Numbered from the stretch's first letter, positions 1 through 7,617 are shown. The stretch: 31,456 nucleotides of DNA from an uncultured Bacilli bacterium (GCA_947598345.1 CANQFF010000004.1:1-31456), one strand, 5' to 3'. Numbers and translations are program-made. The notes: generated by a model not told the origin, from the letters alone.

Positions 1-2
1 AA

Positions 3-92
3 AAATATAGTAGGGTAGCGACTATCCGAAATTGGTCTATGGAAAGACTAAGTCTTTATGAAGTAGAAAAAAATGCCAGTGATGGCATTTAG
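3..92 (+). CDS. C-terminal end of an unidentified reading frame cut by the left edge
   Basis: This frame is open from the left edge to a TAG at 90-92 and gives 29 residues ending in NASDGI. A stem-loop with a T-run follows the stop directly, as expected at the end of a real gene. The segment is basic and contains a Trp. I do not recognise the family; a transposase or similar C-terminus is possible but not shown. An open frame this short could also occur by chance. Confidence 0.4.
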   Translation, partial: KYSRVATIRNWSMERLSLYEVEKNASDGI

Positions 93-115
93 GTCAAAAT
101 TTATTTTGACTTTTG
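93..115 (+). terminator. Rho-independent terminator after the left-edge frame
   Basis: An inverted repeat (93-100 with 103-110, 7-8 bp, starting GTCAAAA) is followed by a short T-run. A second perfect hairpin, AAATGCCA-GTGA-TGGCATTT at 71-90, lies just before it in the end of the reading frame. The pair marks a transcript end ahead of the next promoter. Confidence 0.55.
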
Positions 116-174
116 TTCAGTTGTTATTCTTATTTTATGATATGATTTTGTTAAAATTTATTATAAAAAAATAA

Positions 175-203
175 TTTACAATTAAATATACAAATGGTAT
201 AAT
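175..203 (+). promoter_or_regulatory. SigA-type promoter of the acyltransferase gene
   Basis: TTTACA at 175-180 and TATAAT at 198-203 are separated by 17 bases, and a TG dinucleotide at 195-196 makes an extended -10. It is one of the best housekeeping promoters in the window. It predicts a leader of about 78 bases, long for this window. Confidence 0.75.
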
Positions 204-231
204 GTAGTTGTTAATGATTATTATATATTAA

Positions 232-266
232 ATGTTAAAAATTAACATGATAGTGTAATAATTACA
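232..266 (+). promoter_or_regulatory. Two inverted repeats in the acyltransferase leader
   Basis: ATGTTAA-AAA-TTAACAT (232-248) is a perfect 7-bp hairpin. TGTAATAATTACA (254-266) is a 13-base palindrome. Both lie between the predicted transcription start and the ribosome binding site at 277-284. They could be a regulator's operator or leader RNA structures; in DNA this AT-rich chance palindromes are common. Confidence 0.3.
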
Positions 267-287
267 TTAATAAAAAAAGGAGGGTTT

Positions 288-1220
288 ATGAAAAATACAA
301 ATTTAAATGACATAAATGAATATTATGCTGCTAGAGAAAAATATGATAATTCCTTATTAGGAAAATTAACTCTTAAACAAAGAAAATTAATACATCCTAT
401 TTTGTTAAATGTTATTAAATTAAGAAATAGGGGAAATAAATTTAAAATCGAAACATTAAATGGTAAAATTGAAAAAACAAATAGACCAAAAATTTTTTGT
501 ATAACTCATATTGGAAAATTTGATATTGAAATAATATCTGAGGTTATAAAAGAACATTACTATTTATTATCAGGTGATTTTGAAAATATAAAAGGTACTC
601 TTGAAGAAAAATTTTTGGGTTTGAATGGTGTAATATATTTAAGAGAAGACGATAAAGAAGATAGAAAAAGGTCAAAAGAAAAGATGATTCAAACTTTAAA
701 ACTTGGTGGAAATATTATGTATTTTCCAGAAGGTACTTGGAATTTATCTCCAAATTTACCAGTATTACAGTGTCCATTTGGAATAATAGAGGTTGCTCAA
801 AAATCTGATGCAGTGATAGTACCAATAGGAATAGAACAATATGATAAAACATTTATTGCAACAGTTGGTAAAAATTTTGATGCTTCTAAATATAGTGAAG
901 ATGAAAAAATAAAAGCTATAAGTGATTTAAGAGATGTTATGGCAACTCTTAAATGGGATATTTGGGAAAGCGTATCTCCGAATGTAAGATCACAATTAGA
1001 TAAGGACGAATTTGATAAATTCATAAATGAAAGATTAAAAGAATGGCCTAACTTTACTCTTGAGGAATTTTATGATAGGGTTTTCAAGCCTAAAAATATA
1101 CAAGATGAAAAGAATGTATTTGAATGTTTAAAAGATTTAGATATAAATGTAAATAATGCTTTTTTGGCAAAGCAACAATTAGATTATCAAAAAAAATATG
1201 TGAAGAAAAGAAACAAATAA
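288..1220 (+). CDS. PlsC-family lysophospholipid acyltransferase
   Basis: The 310-residue protein carries the glycerolipid acyltransferase signature: an HX4D motif (H74 to D79, catalytic His and Asp), the glycerophosphate-binding motif FPEGT at 146-150, and a hydrophobic VIVPIGI strand at about 176-182. The family transfers an acyl chain from acyl-ACP, acyl-CoA or acyl-phosphate to an acceptor such as 1-acylglycerol-3-phosphate. There is no clear membrane segment, so a peripheral association is likely. The C-terminal third (about 215-310) is charged, extends past the catalytic core, and I do not recognise it. The start is supported by AAGGAGGG at 277-284. The exact acceptor (phosphatidic acid synthesis or another lipid) cannot be read from the sequence. 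Confidence 0.85.
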   Translation: MKNTNLNDINEYYAAREKYDNSLLGKLTLKQRKLIHPILLNVIKLRNRGNKFKIETLNGKIEKTNRPKIFCITHIGKFDIEIISEVIKEHYYLLSGDFENIKGTLEEKFLGLNGVIYLREDDKEDRKRSKEKMIQTLKLGGNIMYFPEGTWNLSPNLPVLQCPFGIIEVAQKSDAVIVPIGIEQYDKTFIATVGKNFDASKYSEDEKIKAISDLRDVMATLKWDIWESVSPNVRSQLDKDEFDKFINERLKEWPNFTLEEFYDRVFKPKNIQDEKNVFECLKDLDINVNNAFLAKQQLDYQKKYVKKRNK

Positions 1221-1236
1221 ATCTTTTCTTTTTTCT
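1203..1236 (+). terminator. Probable terminator after the acyltransferase
   Basis: AAGAAAAG at 1203-1210 pairs with CTTTTCTT at 1223-1230 across a 12-base loop, and a T-run follows. The arm overlaps the last codons. The stem is A/T-rich, so termination may be partial. A TATAAT at 1247-1252 just beyond could be the -10 of the next gene. Confidence 0.45.
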
Positions 1237-1274
1237 ATACTTATAGTATAATTATTTCATAAGGTAGTGATTTT

Positions 1275-3548
1275 ATGGATGGTATATCAAATATATATTT
1301 TCCAGCAAGTGCATTGTTGATAATAATTTTATTGATAATTTTATTTTTTAGTAAGAAAAGGGTAAATAATATTGAAACAAGAATTTATAAATGGCTTATT
1401 ATTATAAATTTATTAGAATCTATATTTGCTTGTAGTATTGTTTCTTTTGCACTCATTAATGGTTCAATATTAGTACTAAATATATTAGATAAAATAGATT
1501 ATATATTAATTTTAAGTTGGATATGGTTATTATTTTTATATGCATATATGTTGGCTTTTAAAAACAAAAAAATTATAATGATTACGGGTATAATAAATAT
1601 CATAATATATATATTAATACTATTTACAAACATAGTTATAATAAATGAAAATGGTGTTATGAATTCATATGGTATAAGTTATAATATTTTATTTACCTCA
1701 GTTATGGCATATTTATTGTTAACGATAATCTTTGTTTTTATTGGTATATATAAGAATGTATCAAAGAAGAAATATGCCCCTATTGCATCATTATTACTTT
1801 TAATAGTTACAATGATACTTATTAGAATTATTAAACCTGAATTAGTATTATTATCTTTTATAATGAGTTTTATAACATTAATAATGTATCATACAATAGA
1901 AAATCCAGATGTAAAAATGATAAATGAATTAGAACTTGCAAAAATTCAAGCAGAAAAAGCAAATAGAGCTAAAACAGATTTTTTAAGTAGTATGTCACAT
2001 GAAATAAGAACCCCTTTAAATGCAATAGTTGGATTATCAGAAGTAATTAAAAATAGTGATGACTTAAATGAAATACACGAAGATGCAAAAGATGTAATTA
2101 TTGCATCAAATAATTTACTTGAAATAGTAAACGGAATATTAGACATAGGCAAAATAGAAGCAAATAAAGTGGAATTAGAGGAAAGTGAATATAGACCAAT
2201 TGAATTATTTAAAAATTTATCAATGTTAGCTAAAATGAAAATTTCTGAAAAAGAAAAACGACTAGATTTTAAATGTAAATTTGACGAAAATTTACCAGAT
2301 GTATTATACGGGGATTGTGTGAAGGTACAACAAATAATACTTAATCTTTTAACTAATGCGATTAAATATACTGAAAATGGTTATGTAGAATTTAATGTTA
2401 AATGTGTTAATGAAAAAGATAAATGCAAGTTAAAAATTGATGTAAGTGATACAGGTAGAGGAATAAAAAATACGCAAATGGATAATTTGTTCACTAAATT
2501 TAATAGACTAGAGGAAGATATGAATACTACAATAGAAGGAACTGGTCTTGGGCTTGCTATTACTAAATCACTTGTAGAATTAATGGGTGGTAAAATATTG
2601 GTTCAATCAACATATGGAAAAGGTTCTACATTTACAGTATTTTTATCTCAAAAAATATCTAATTCTAACAAATTATTAAATGAAGAAAATGAAGTGCAAA
2701 AAAATAAAGATTATAAAGGTAGAAAAGTATTAGTAGTAGATGATAATAACTTAAATATTAAAGTTGCAACTAAAATATTAAAAAAATTCAATCTAGATAT
2801 TGAATCAGTAAATAGTGGTAGAGAATGTATTGATAAAATTATAAATAATGAAAGATATGATATTATATTTATGGATATAATGATGCCTGAAATGAGTGGA
2901 GTAGAAACACTAAAGAAATTAAGACAAATTGAAAATTTTAATACACCTATAATTGCTCTTACTGCTGATGCGATAAAAGGTAATTCGAATAAATATATAG
3001 AAGTAGGATTTAATAATTATTTATCTAAACCAATAAAAGAAGCTGAATTAATAAGAATTATGGAAGAATTATTAAATAATAATAATGAAGAAAATAAACA
3101 TAAGGTTATAATAACTACTGACGAGGATATAAAAAAATTTGATAAAAAATTAGCTGATATGAATGAAAAAAGTATGAACGATAAATTTAAAAATAGTATA
3201 GATTATTTAAAAGAAAATGATATAGATGTAGATGCATCACTGGAATTACTTGGTGATATTGAAACATATAATAATACCTTGAAAACATTTATTGAAGAAG
3301 CAAAAACTAGAATATTAAGAATGGAAAAAAATAAAAAAGATAAAAATATGAAAGCTTATACAATAGATGTACATACTATGAAAAGTGACAGTAAATACTT
3401 AGGATTTAAAAAATTAGCGGAATTATCTTATAATCATGAAATAAAGTCAAAAGAAAATAACATTGATTATGTAATACAACATTATGATGAATTATTAAAT
3501 GAATATAATAAGATTATAAATATAGTCTATAAGTATCTAGGTATATAA
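1275..3548 (+). CDS. Membrane hybrid histidine kinase with receiver and HPt domains
   Basis: This 757-residue protein has about six or seven hydrophobic segments in residues 8-206 as its sensor, then a short linker. The HisKA domain carries SHEIRTP with phospho-accepting H242. The HATPase domain shows the N box around N357-N361, the G1 box DTGRG (392-396) and the G2 box GTGLGLAI (422-429). A receiver domain follows (acidic pair D489-D490, phospho-acceptor D534, T563, K585), and then a C-terminal HPt-like helical domain with candidate H700. The layout is a complete His-Asp-His relay on one chain. The signal is unknown because the N-terminus is all membrane with no recognisable ligand domain. 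No DNA-binding response regulator is adjacent, so the final partner must be encoded elsewhere. The ribosome binding site is weak (AAGGTAGTG at 1261-1269). Confidence 0.92.
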   Translation: MDGISNIYFPASALLIIILLIILFFSKKRVNNIETRIYKWLIIINLLESIFACSIVSFALINGSILVLNILDKIDYILILSWIWLLFLYAYMLAFKNKKIIMITGIINIIIYILILFTNIVIINENGVMNSYGISYNILFTSVMAYLLLTIIFVFIGIYKNVSKKKYAPIASLLLLIVTMILIRIIKPELVLLSFIMSFITLIMYHTIENPDVKMINELELAKIQAEKANRAKTDFLSSMSHEIRTPLNAIVGLSEVIKNSDDLNEIHEDAKDVIIASNNLLEIVNGILDIGKIEANKVELEESEYRPIELFKNLSMLAKMKISEKEKRLDFKCKFDENLPDVLYGDCVKVQQIILNLLTNAIKYTENGYVEFNVKCVNEKDKCKLKIDVSDTGRGIKNTQMDNLFTKFNRLEEDMNTTIEGTGLGLAITKSLVELMGGKILVQSTYGKGSTFTVFLSQKISNSNKLLNEENEVQKNKDYKGRKVLVVDDNNLNIKVATKILKKFNLDIESVNSGRECIDKIINNERYDIIFMDIMMPEMSGVETLKKLRQIENFNTPIIALTADAIKGNSNKYIEVGFNNYLSKPIKEAELIRIMEELLNNNNEENKHKVIITTDEDIKKFDKKLADMNEKSMNDKFKNSIDYLKENDIDVDASLELLGDIETYNNTLKTFIEEAKTRILRMEKNKKDKNMKAYTIDVHTMKSDSKYLGFKKLAELSYNHEIKSKENNIDYVIQHYDELLNEYNKIINIVYKYLGI

Positions 3549-3572
3549 TATTAACTATTATTGGAGGGCACT

Positions 3573-4100
3573 ATGAGTTGTATAAAAATTATTAAAGATG
3601 AAGATTTCGGCTTAAAATCAATAGAATTTAATAACCCTAGAATAAGAAAGGGAGCTAGAGGTATAATTATAAGAGAAGATGGAAAAATTGCGATTTTTAA
3701 TAAAACAAATAAAAATGAATATAAATTGCCTGGTGGAGGTATCGATCCAGGAGAAACTCCACAAGCAGCTTTTATTAGAGAGGCACTTGAAGAGACAGGA
3801 TGTAAAGTTGAAATAATAAAAGAGTTAGGGACAATAGAGGAACATAAAAGTCTAGATAATTTTAAACAAATATCGTATTTGTTCGTTGCAAAAGTTTTAG
3901 AAAACAATAATTCACTAAATTTAACACAAAAAGAAAAGGATGAAGGAGCAAGACTTTTATGGCTAGATAAAAATGAAGCTTTAAAATTAATAACTGACTG
4001 TATAAATAATTTAAAAGCTTCTGAATATGAAAATTTATATCATAGCAAATTTATTGTATTAAGAGATAAATACATATTAGAATATTATTTAAAAAATTAG
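3573..4100 (+). CDS. Nudix hydrolase
   Basis: The protein has a complete Nudix box, GX5EX7REXXEEXG, at about residues 55-76 (G55, E61, R69, E70, E73, E74, G76), which binds the divalent metals that hydrolyse a nucleoside diphosphate linked to another group. The box follows a short N-terminal strand region (ARGIIIREDGKIAIF). The substrate cannot be told from sequence; candidates include oxidised dNTPs and nucleotide sugars. I place the start at the ATG at 3573, giving 175 residues. GGAGGG at 3563-3568 lies just ahead of it, whereas the in-frame TTG at 3561 has no ribosome binding site. The gene begins 24 bases after the kinase stop and may share its transcript. Confidence 0.88.
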   Translation: MSCIKIIKDEDFGLKSIEFNNPRIRKGARGIIIREDGKIAIFNKTNKNEYKLPGGGIDPGETPQAAFIREALEETGCKVEIIKELGTIEEHKSLDNFKQISYLFVAKVLENNNSLNLTQKEKDEGARLLWLDKNEALKLITDCINNLKASEYENLYHSKFIVLRDKYILEYYLKN

Positions 4101-4114
4101 TTAGTTTTTGTTTA

Positions 4115-4123
4115 TGATATAAT
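4115..4123 (+). promoter_or_regulatory. Extended -10 promoter of mscL
   Basis: TGATATAAT at 4115-4123 is an extended -10 box with no good -35 at the usual distance. It lies 17 bases before the ATG, so the transcript would start almost at the ribosome binding site AGGAGGAG (4130-4137). Confidence 0.5.
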
Positions 4124-4140
4124 ATTGTTAGGAGGAGTTT

Positions 4141-4512
4141 ATGATTAAGGAGTTTAAAAAATTTATTTCTAAAGGTAATGTAGTAGATCTAGCTGTAGGT
4201 GTTGTAATTGGTAGTGCCTTTGGCAAAATTGTTTCATCATTAGTTGATGATATAATAATGCCACTTGTAGGTATTATTATTGGAGGTATTGATTTTACTA
4301 ATTTGAATATTAAGATTGGTTCAGCTAAATTAGAATATGGTGTTTTTATTCAAAATATAGTTGACTTTCTAATAGTTGCTTTTTGTATATTTCTTGCAAT
4401 AAAGGTATTTAATAAAATAATTCATAAAAAAGAAGAAGAGCCACCTAAACCAGTTAAAAGTGAAGAATTAAAAACACTTGAAGAAATAAGAGATTTATTA
4501 AAAGAAAAATAA
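4141..4512 (+). CDS. mscL: Large-conductance mechanosensitive channel MscL
   Basis: The 123 residues fit the family. An amphipathic N-terminal helix (MIKEFKKFISKGN) leads into the pore-lining TM1 with the typical VVDLAVGVVIGSAFGKIV run at about 14-31. A short extracellular loop with the Ile/Asn-rich DFTNLNIKIG stretch follows, then TM2 (about 73-92) and a charged cytoplasmic bundle with the KTLEEIRDLL helix near the end. The homopentamer opens under membrane tension to release solutes during hypo-osmotic shock. It appears to be its own transcription unit, between an extended -10 promoter and a strong terminator. Confidence 0.96.
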   Translation: MIKEFKKFISKGNVVDLAVGVVIGSAFGKIVSSLVDDIIMPLVGIIIGGIDFTNLNIKIGSAKLEYGVFIQNIVDFLIVAFCIFLAIKVFNKIIHKKEEEPPKPVKSEELKTLEEIRDLLKEK

Positions 4513-4535
4513 TCAACCAAAAGTTGATTATTTTT
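4510..4535 (+). terminator. Bidirectional terminator between mscL and the opposite-strand miniprotein
   Basis: TAATCAAC (4510-4517) pairs with GTTGATTA (4523-4530) around a five-base loop and is followed by TTTTT. Read on the minus strand the same stem is followed by an AT-rich run containing ATTTTT, so it can also end the transcript of the 27-residue gene at 4534-4617. Confidence 0.8.
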
Positions 4536-4617
4536 ATGCAAAAATTGCTAATATACCACTTGCTACCATAGCAAGTATTACTATTATTATAATTATTTTT
4601 TGAATTTTTGATTCCAT
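4534..4617 (-). CDS. 27-residue single-pass membrane miniprotein
   Basis: The minus strand encodes 27 residues: MESKIQK, then one hydrophobic helix IIIIIVILAMVASGILAIFA, ending with TAA. GAGGTG lies seven bases before the ATG, a TATAAT -10 lies about 20 bases upstream (4636-4641), and the shared terminator follows the stop. The short charged head, the single helix and the AMVASG-type middle resemble the tiny Bacillota membrane proteins of the Prli42 and DUF4044 kind. Prli42 anchors the stressosome in Listeria. That assignment is by pattern only, because the protein is too short for a firm call. No stressosome genes are in the window. Confidence 0.6.
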   Translation of the reverse strand: MESKIQKIIIIIVILAMVASGILAIFA

Positions 4618-4728
4618 GAATAACACCTCAAGAATATTATAATATATTTTAATAAAAAATGGAATAAAAATAAAATTAGATAATAATATTAAGTAGGTGA
4701 TAACCAAAATTGGAGGAATGAACTATTT

Positions 4729-5358
4729 ATGAAAAAAATAATGGACAAACTAATAAATAATGTAAGATTTGATAAAAGATATGTATTTTTTTGTTTAATA
4801 TTAGTAATACTTGGTATAATAACAGGCGCATTTTTTATAGTTATTTTAAACAGTACAGATAAGTCATTAGTAATAGAGTATATAAAATCATTTATTGAAT
4901 CATTAAAAGTAAATAAATTTGATTACTTTGGAACACTAAAAAACACATTAATAATAAATTATTCTATAATTATTATAATATCAATATTAGGATTCACATA
5001 TTTTTTGGCTCCATTTAATATATTAATATTATTTTATAAATCATTTATAATAGGTTTCAGTTTATCTTCTTTTGTACTTACATATAAATTAAAAGGAATG
5101 ATATTAAGTATTATTTATATATTTCCACATTTAATTATAAATATTTTACTAATATCTCTTATAACCGCATTTACTCTCAAATTATCAATAAATATGATTA
5201 AAAATATTATTAAAAAAAGAGATGTTAATATGAGACAATATTTTGATAAATATTTATATATTATAATATTTTTTATAGTATTAATAAGCGTAAGCAGCGT
5301 ATATGAATCATTAGTAGTTCCATTTTTATTAAAAAATATTATTAAGATATTAATATAA
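4729..5358 (+). CDS. spoIIM: Stage II sporulation protein M (SpoIIM family)
   Basis: The 209-residue protein has five predicted membrane helices (about 19-41, 65-88, 88-112, 121-146, 172-200) and the family signature around YIFPHLIINI, where the usual motif is FPHGxxE. In spore formers SpoIIM works with SpoIID and SpoIIP in septal peptidoglycan thinning and engulfment. The family also occurs outside sporulation, so the name alone does not prove spore formation, but SigG and YlmC elsewhere in the window support it. GGAGGA at 4712-4717 is eleven bases ahead of the ATG. I see no clear SigE-type promoter in front. The last residues (LLKNIIKILI) are typical of the family. Confidence 0.82.
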   Translation: MKKIMDKLINNVRFDKRYVFFCLILVILGIITGAFFIVILNSTDKSLVIEYIKSFIESLKVNKFDYFGTLKNTLIINYSIIIIISILGFTYFLAPFNILILFYKSFIIGFSLSSFVLTYKLKGMILSIIYIFPHLIINILLISLITAFTLKLSINMIKNIIKKRDVNMRQYFDKYLYIIIFFIVLISVSSVYESLVVPFLLKNIIKILI

Positions 5359-5373
5359 TTATTTTACCTCTCC

Positions 5374-5408
5374 TTTACACTTGACAAATGTAAATATTGT
5401 GATAAAAT
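5374..5408 (+). promoter_or_regulatory. Promoter of the HTH gene with an overlapping dyad
   Basis: TTGACA (5381-5386) and TAAAAT (5403-5408) are 16 bases apart, and TG at 5400-5401 makes an extended -10. A dyad, TTTACA (5374-5379) and TGTAAA (5389-5394), is centred on the -35 box. A repressor bound there would block the polymerase; the HTH protein itself is the obvious candidate. Confidence 0.6.
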
Positions 5409-5427
5409 TATATTAGGAGGGTACAAA

Positions 5428-6228
5428 ATGAATAATAGAATATCAGAACTAATGCATGAACTTGGTATTTCTAAGGTAAAACTAGCAAAATTTTTAGGTG
5501 TGTCTAGACAAATGATTTATAATTATTTAGAATTAGGAGATATTAATAAATGGCCTAAAGACAAAAAAGTATTATTACTTAATTTGCTAGGAGTTAAAAA
5601 TTCAAATGAACTTGATAAAATAAAAGTAGACACTGATTATATTGCTGAAGTAGAATTAAAATTAAATAGTTTGTGTGAAAATAAAAAAGAAGATAATAAT
5701 AGGGTAGGCAGTGATTTATTAAACGGTATAAGTGAAAAAAATCAAGAATTATTTATTGGTGTTATGGACTTAGTAAAAGAATATTTAGAGGATAATGGAA
5801 AAGAAGGTGTAAGTATAGTTAATTACTTATATCATTATCTTCAGGCCATGAATAATACTAAAGAATTACGCTATATACTTGCGTATGTTGCAAAAGAAAC
5901 TGGATTTGAAAAACCAATGGAATTTGTATTTGAGGAAGATGCTCAATTTATTTTTGAAAGTGTTATGTTCTCTGCAATGGTTTTATATAGAAGTGGTAAA
6001 GCCTCCAAAAGTAAACTTTCTGAATCACATAGAAGATTTGTTAATCAAATTGAACAGAAAATTGAAGATAAATTAAGTCGTACTATGGAACTTAATAATA
6101 TTAAAGTTCAAGCTTTAAAAGAACTTGGATATACAGAAATTAATGAAAATAATGCAACAGAAGTTTTTGAAAAAATAGCAGAAATACAATCTAGAAAAAC
6201 TGCTTTTAAAAAAATTGATGAACAATAA
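5428..6228 (+). CDS. HTH-domain protein with an unknown helical C-terminus
   Basis: Residues 1-35 form an XRE-like helix-turn-helix (ISELMHELGISKVKLAKFLG, recognition helix SRQMIYNYLE), followed by a linker to about residue 90. The remaining 175 residues are charged and helical (for example EKNQELFIGVMDLVKEYLED and the RRFVNQIEQKIEDKL stretch), with no motif I recognise, no membrane segment and no metal site. It is probably a cytoplasmic transcription regulator with its own sensor or oligomerisation domain. It is preceded by AGGAGGG at 5415-5421 and a strong promoter inside a dyad, which suggests autoregulation. It follows spoIIM on the same strand but has its own promoter. Confidence 0.7.
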   Translation: MNNRISELMHELGISKVKLAKFLGVSRQMIYNYLELGDINKWPKDKKVLLLNLLGVKNSNELDKIKVDTDYIAEVELKLNSLCENKKEDNNRVGSDLLNGISEKNQELFIGVMDLVKEYLEDNGKEGVSIVNYLYHYLQAMNNTKELRYILAYVAKETGFEKPMEFVFEEDAQFIFESVMFSAMVLYRSGKASKSKLSESHRRFVNQIEQKIEDKLSRTMELNNIKVQALKELGYTEINENNATEVFEKIAEIQSRKTAFKKIDEQ

Positions 6229-6657
6229 GTTCTTTTTTTTATTAACTTCCCCTACTTTAATCTATATAATAGGGGAGTAATATAATTTAAATAATTTAAT
6301 TTTTTAAATTTAAAATGGACAATTAATCATAAAATAAATTTTCGATTTCTTAAAATTAATGAGATGTAATATATAAATGTAATGAAAAAGAATTAATACA
6401 AAAATAATTTTTAAAAATTTTTTATAAAATTTATGATATAATTCTTATAGTTACATAATTAATATATAAGTATATTATAAATGATACATATAAAATACAT
6501 AAATGCATAGAAACATTTAGTGATAAATTATTTATTTATTTAGCAAAAAAGTAATATCCGACAATATATATTATGTTAACTTCTTAGAAAAAGAAAAGAA
6601 TTATAAATATTTGTATATATTTTATTTTTTAGTAAATAATATTATTGGGTGATTTAA
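6229..6657. other. 429-base AT-rich stretch without a gene
   Basis: After an eight-T run at 6233-6240 there is one relatively G/C-rich stem-loop: 6245-6254 (containing TTCCCCTA) with 6269-6278 (containing AGGGGAGT), with a single-base bulge and a 14-base loop. It may protect or end the upstream mRNA. The rest is almost pure A/T. TGATATAAT at 6434-6442 is a possible extended -10, which would give the 41-residue gene at 6658 a leader of more than 200 bases. No frame on either strand has both a ribosome binding site and more than about 25 codons. I cannot identify a known RNA family. Confidence 0.5.
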
Positions 6658-6783
6658 ATGAGAAAGAATAAAAAAGAATCTAATATGAATAAAAGTAATA
6701 GTATGAATAATAATAATACTAATACATCTTCTAGTTCTAAATCAAATAATTCTAGATCAAATTCTGATATAGATTGTAAATAA
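6658..6783 (+). CDS. 41-residue Asn/Ser-rich small protein
   Basis: The ATG at 6658 follows GGGTGAT, the ribosome binding site type used by many genes here. It opens 41 codons: a basic head (MRKNKKESN), a tract made almost entirely of Asn, Ser and Thr, and the tail SDIDCK. A strong terminator starts nine bases after the stop. The composition predicts a disordered, very hydrophilic peptide with no signal sequence. Small low-complexity proteins of this kind occur among spore coat and spore core proteins, but nothing here matches a named family. Its reality rests on the ribosome binding site and terminator rather than homology. Confidence 0.55.
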   Translation: MRKNKKESNMNKSNSMNNNNTNTSSSSKSNNSRSNSDIDCK

Positions 6784-6791
6784 CCCACAAT

Positions 6792-6818
6792 AAAAGAGAC
6801 GATTTATGTCTCTTTTTT
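6792..6818 (+). terminator. Terminator after the 41-residue gene
   Basis: AAAAGAGAC (6792-6800) pairs perfectly with GTCTCTTTT (6808-6816) around a seven-base loop, and the T-run continues to 6818. Read on the other strand it can also stop the convergent ZIP transcript, whose stop codon is at 6825. Confidence 0.88.
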
Positions 6819-6824
6819 GTTACT

Positions 6825-7574
6825 TTAACCAAACAATATATGATTTAATATCATTATAAATGAACCTATTAAAAAATATGTAGTTGTATTTTTTTTATTA
6901 TATTTAATTGCTTCTTTATATAATTCATTAATAGCTATATTTATCATCATACCTGCTATAATTGAGTAAATAATACCTAATATAATATCATTTACAAATT
7001 TAGATAAAAACAAATATGATATCAATGCACCTAGAGGTTCTGACATACCAGATATTAATGTATAAAGAAATGCTTTAATTTTACTATTTGTTGAATAATA
7101 TATAGGAATACTAATAGAAATTCCTTCTGGTATATTATGTAGTGCTATTGCAATAGTAAGAATAATACCTAATTTTATATTACTTGTTGTAGTTATAAAT
7201 GTTGCAATTCCTTCTGGTATATTGTGTAACATTATTATTAACATTGCAATTATGCCTAATTTATACAGTTTTAAGCCATTTTCAGAAGACTTCCCTACTC
7301 TTTTATCAATTATACCAGAAAGTATTATTCCTATTAAAAACCCCATTAAAATAAAAAATAAAGTATATATTCTAGAATATGATTTAATTATCAATAAAAA
7401 TGAATTGGGTATCAAATCAATTATTGATATAGTTAGCATTACACCACTTGCAAAGCCTAAGGCTTTACTTATCATACTATTTCTATCTTTTTTAATATAT
7501 ATAAATAGAAATCCTATTAATGTGGAAATACCAGCCATAGTTGAAAGTAAAAATGCATATCCATTATCTGACAT
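6825..7574 (-). CDS. ZIP-family metal ion transporter
   Basis: The 249-residue membrane protein has about eight hydrophobic helices. The two metal-binding helices carry HNIPEG at 117-122 and again at 146-151, the signature of ZIP permeases, and GMSEPLGA at 176-183 is typical of the ZupT/GufA branch. The loop at about 91-104 is short and lacks a His-rich tract. The family moves zinc or other divalent cations into the cytoplasm. The ribosome binding site is GGTGAT ahead of the ATG. The gene lies 48 bases after the phosphoesterase stop, and the gap holds a motif like a SigE -10, so it may be transcribed separately. Confidence 0.92.
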   Translation of the reverse strand: MSDNGYAFLLSTMAGISTLIGFLFIYIKKDRNSMISKALGFASGVMLTISIIDLIPNSFLLIIKSYSRIYTLFFILMGFLIGIILSGIIDKRVGKSSENGLKLYKLGIIAMLIIMLHNIPEGIATFITTTSNIKLGIILTIAIALHNIPEGISISIPIYYSTNSKIKAFLYTLISGMSEPLGALISYLFLSKFVNDIILGIIYSIIAGMMINIAINELYKEAIKYNKKNTTTYFLIGSFIMILNHILFG

Positions 7575-7588
7575 AATATCACCAATTA

Positions 7589-7617
7589 ATTGTATGAAAT
7601 ATACTTATTTTTAATGT
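7589..7617 (-). promoter_or_regulatory. Possible SigE-type promoter of the ZIP gene
   Basis: On the minus strand CATACAAT (7589-7596) is an exact match to the B. subtilis SigE -10 consensus. ACATTA (7612-7617), 15 bases upstream, is a weak -35. The box lies 14 bases before the ATG, in line with the short leaders of this window. A chance match in AT-rich DNA is possible. Confidence 0.3.

Noticed and set aside
71..110. Two hairpins in a row at the left edge, possibly the end of a structured RNA
   Set aside because: They lie at the end of an open reading frame and before a T-run, so a terminator explains them better; no known RNA family was recognised.
4718..4732. A four-codon frame (MNYL) whose stop overlaps the spoIIM start
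   Set aside because: The ribosome binding site would be only one or two bases from its ATG, too close to work; the spoIIM ATG is correctly served.
7222..7614. Open frame of 130 codons on the plus strand opposite the ZIP gene
   Set aside because: The minus-strand frame has clear ZIP motifs and a ribosome binding site; the other has neither and is a shadow of the low-G/C coding strand.
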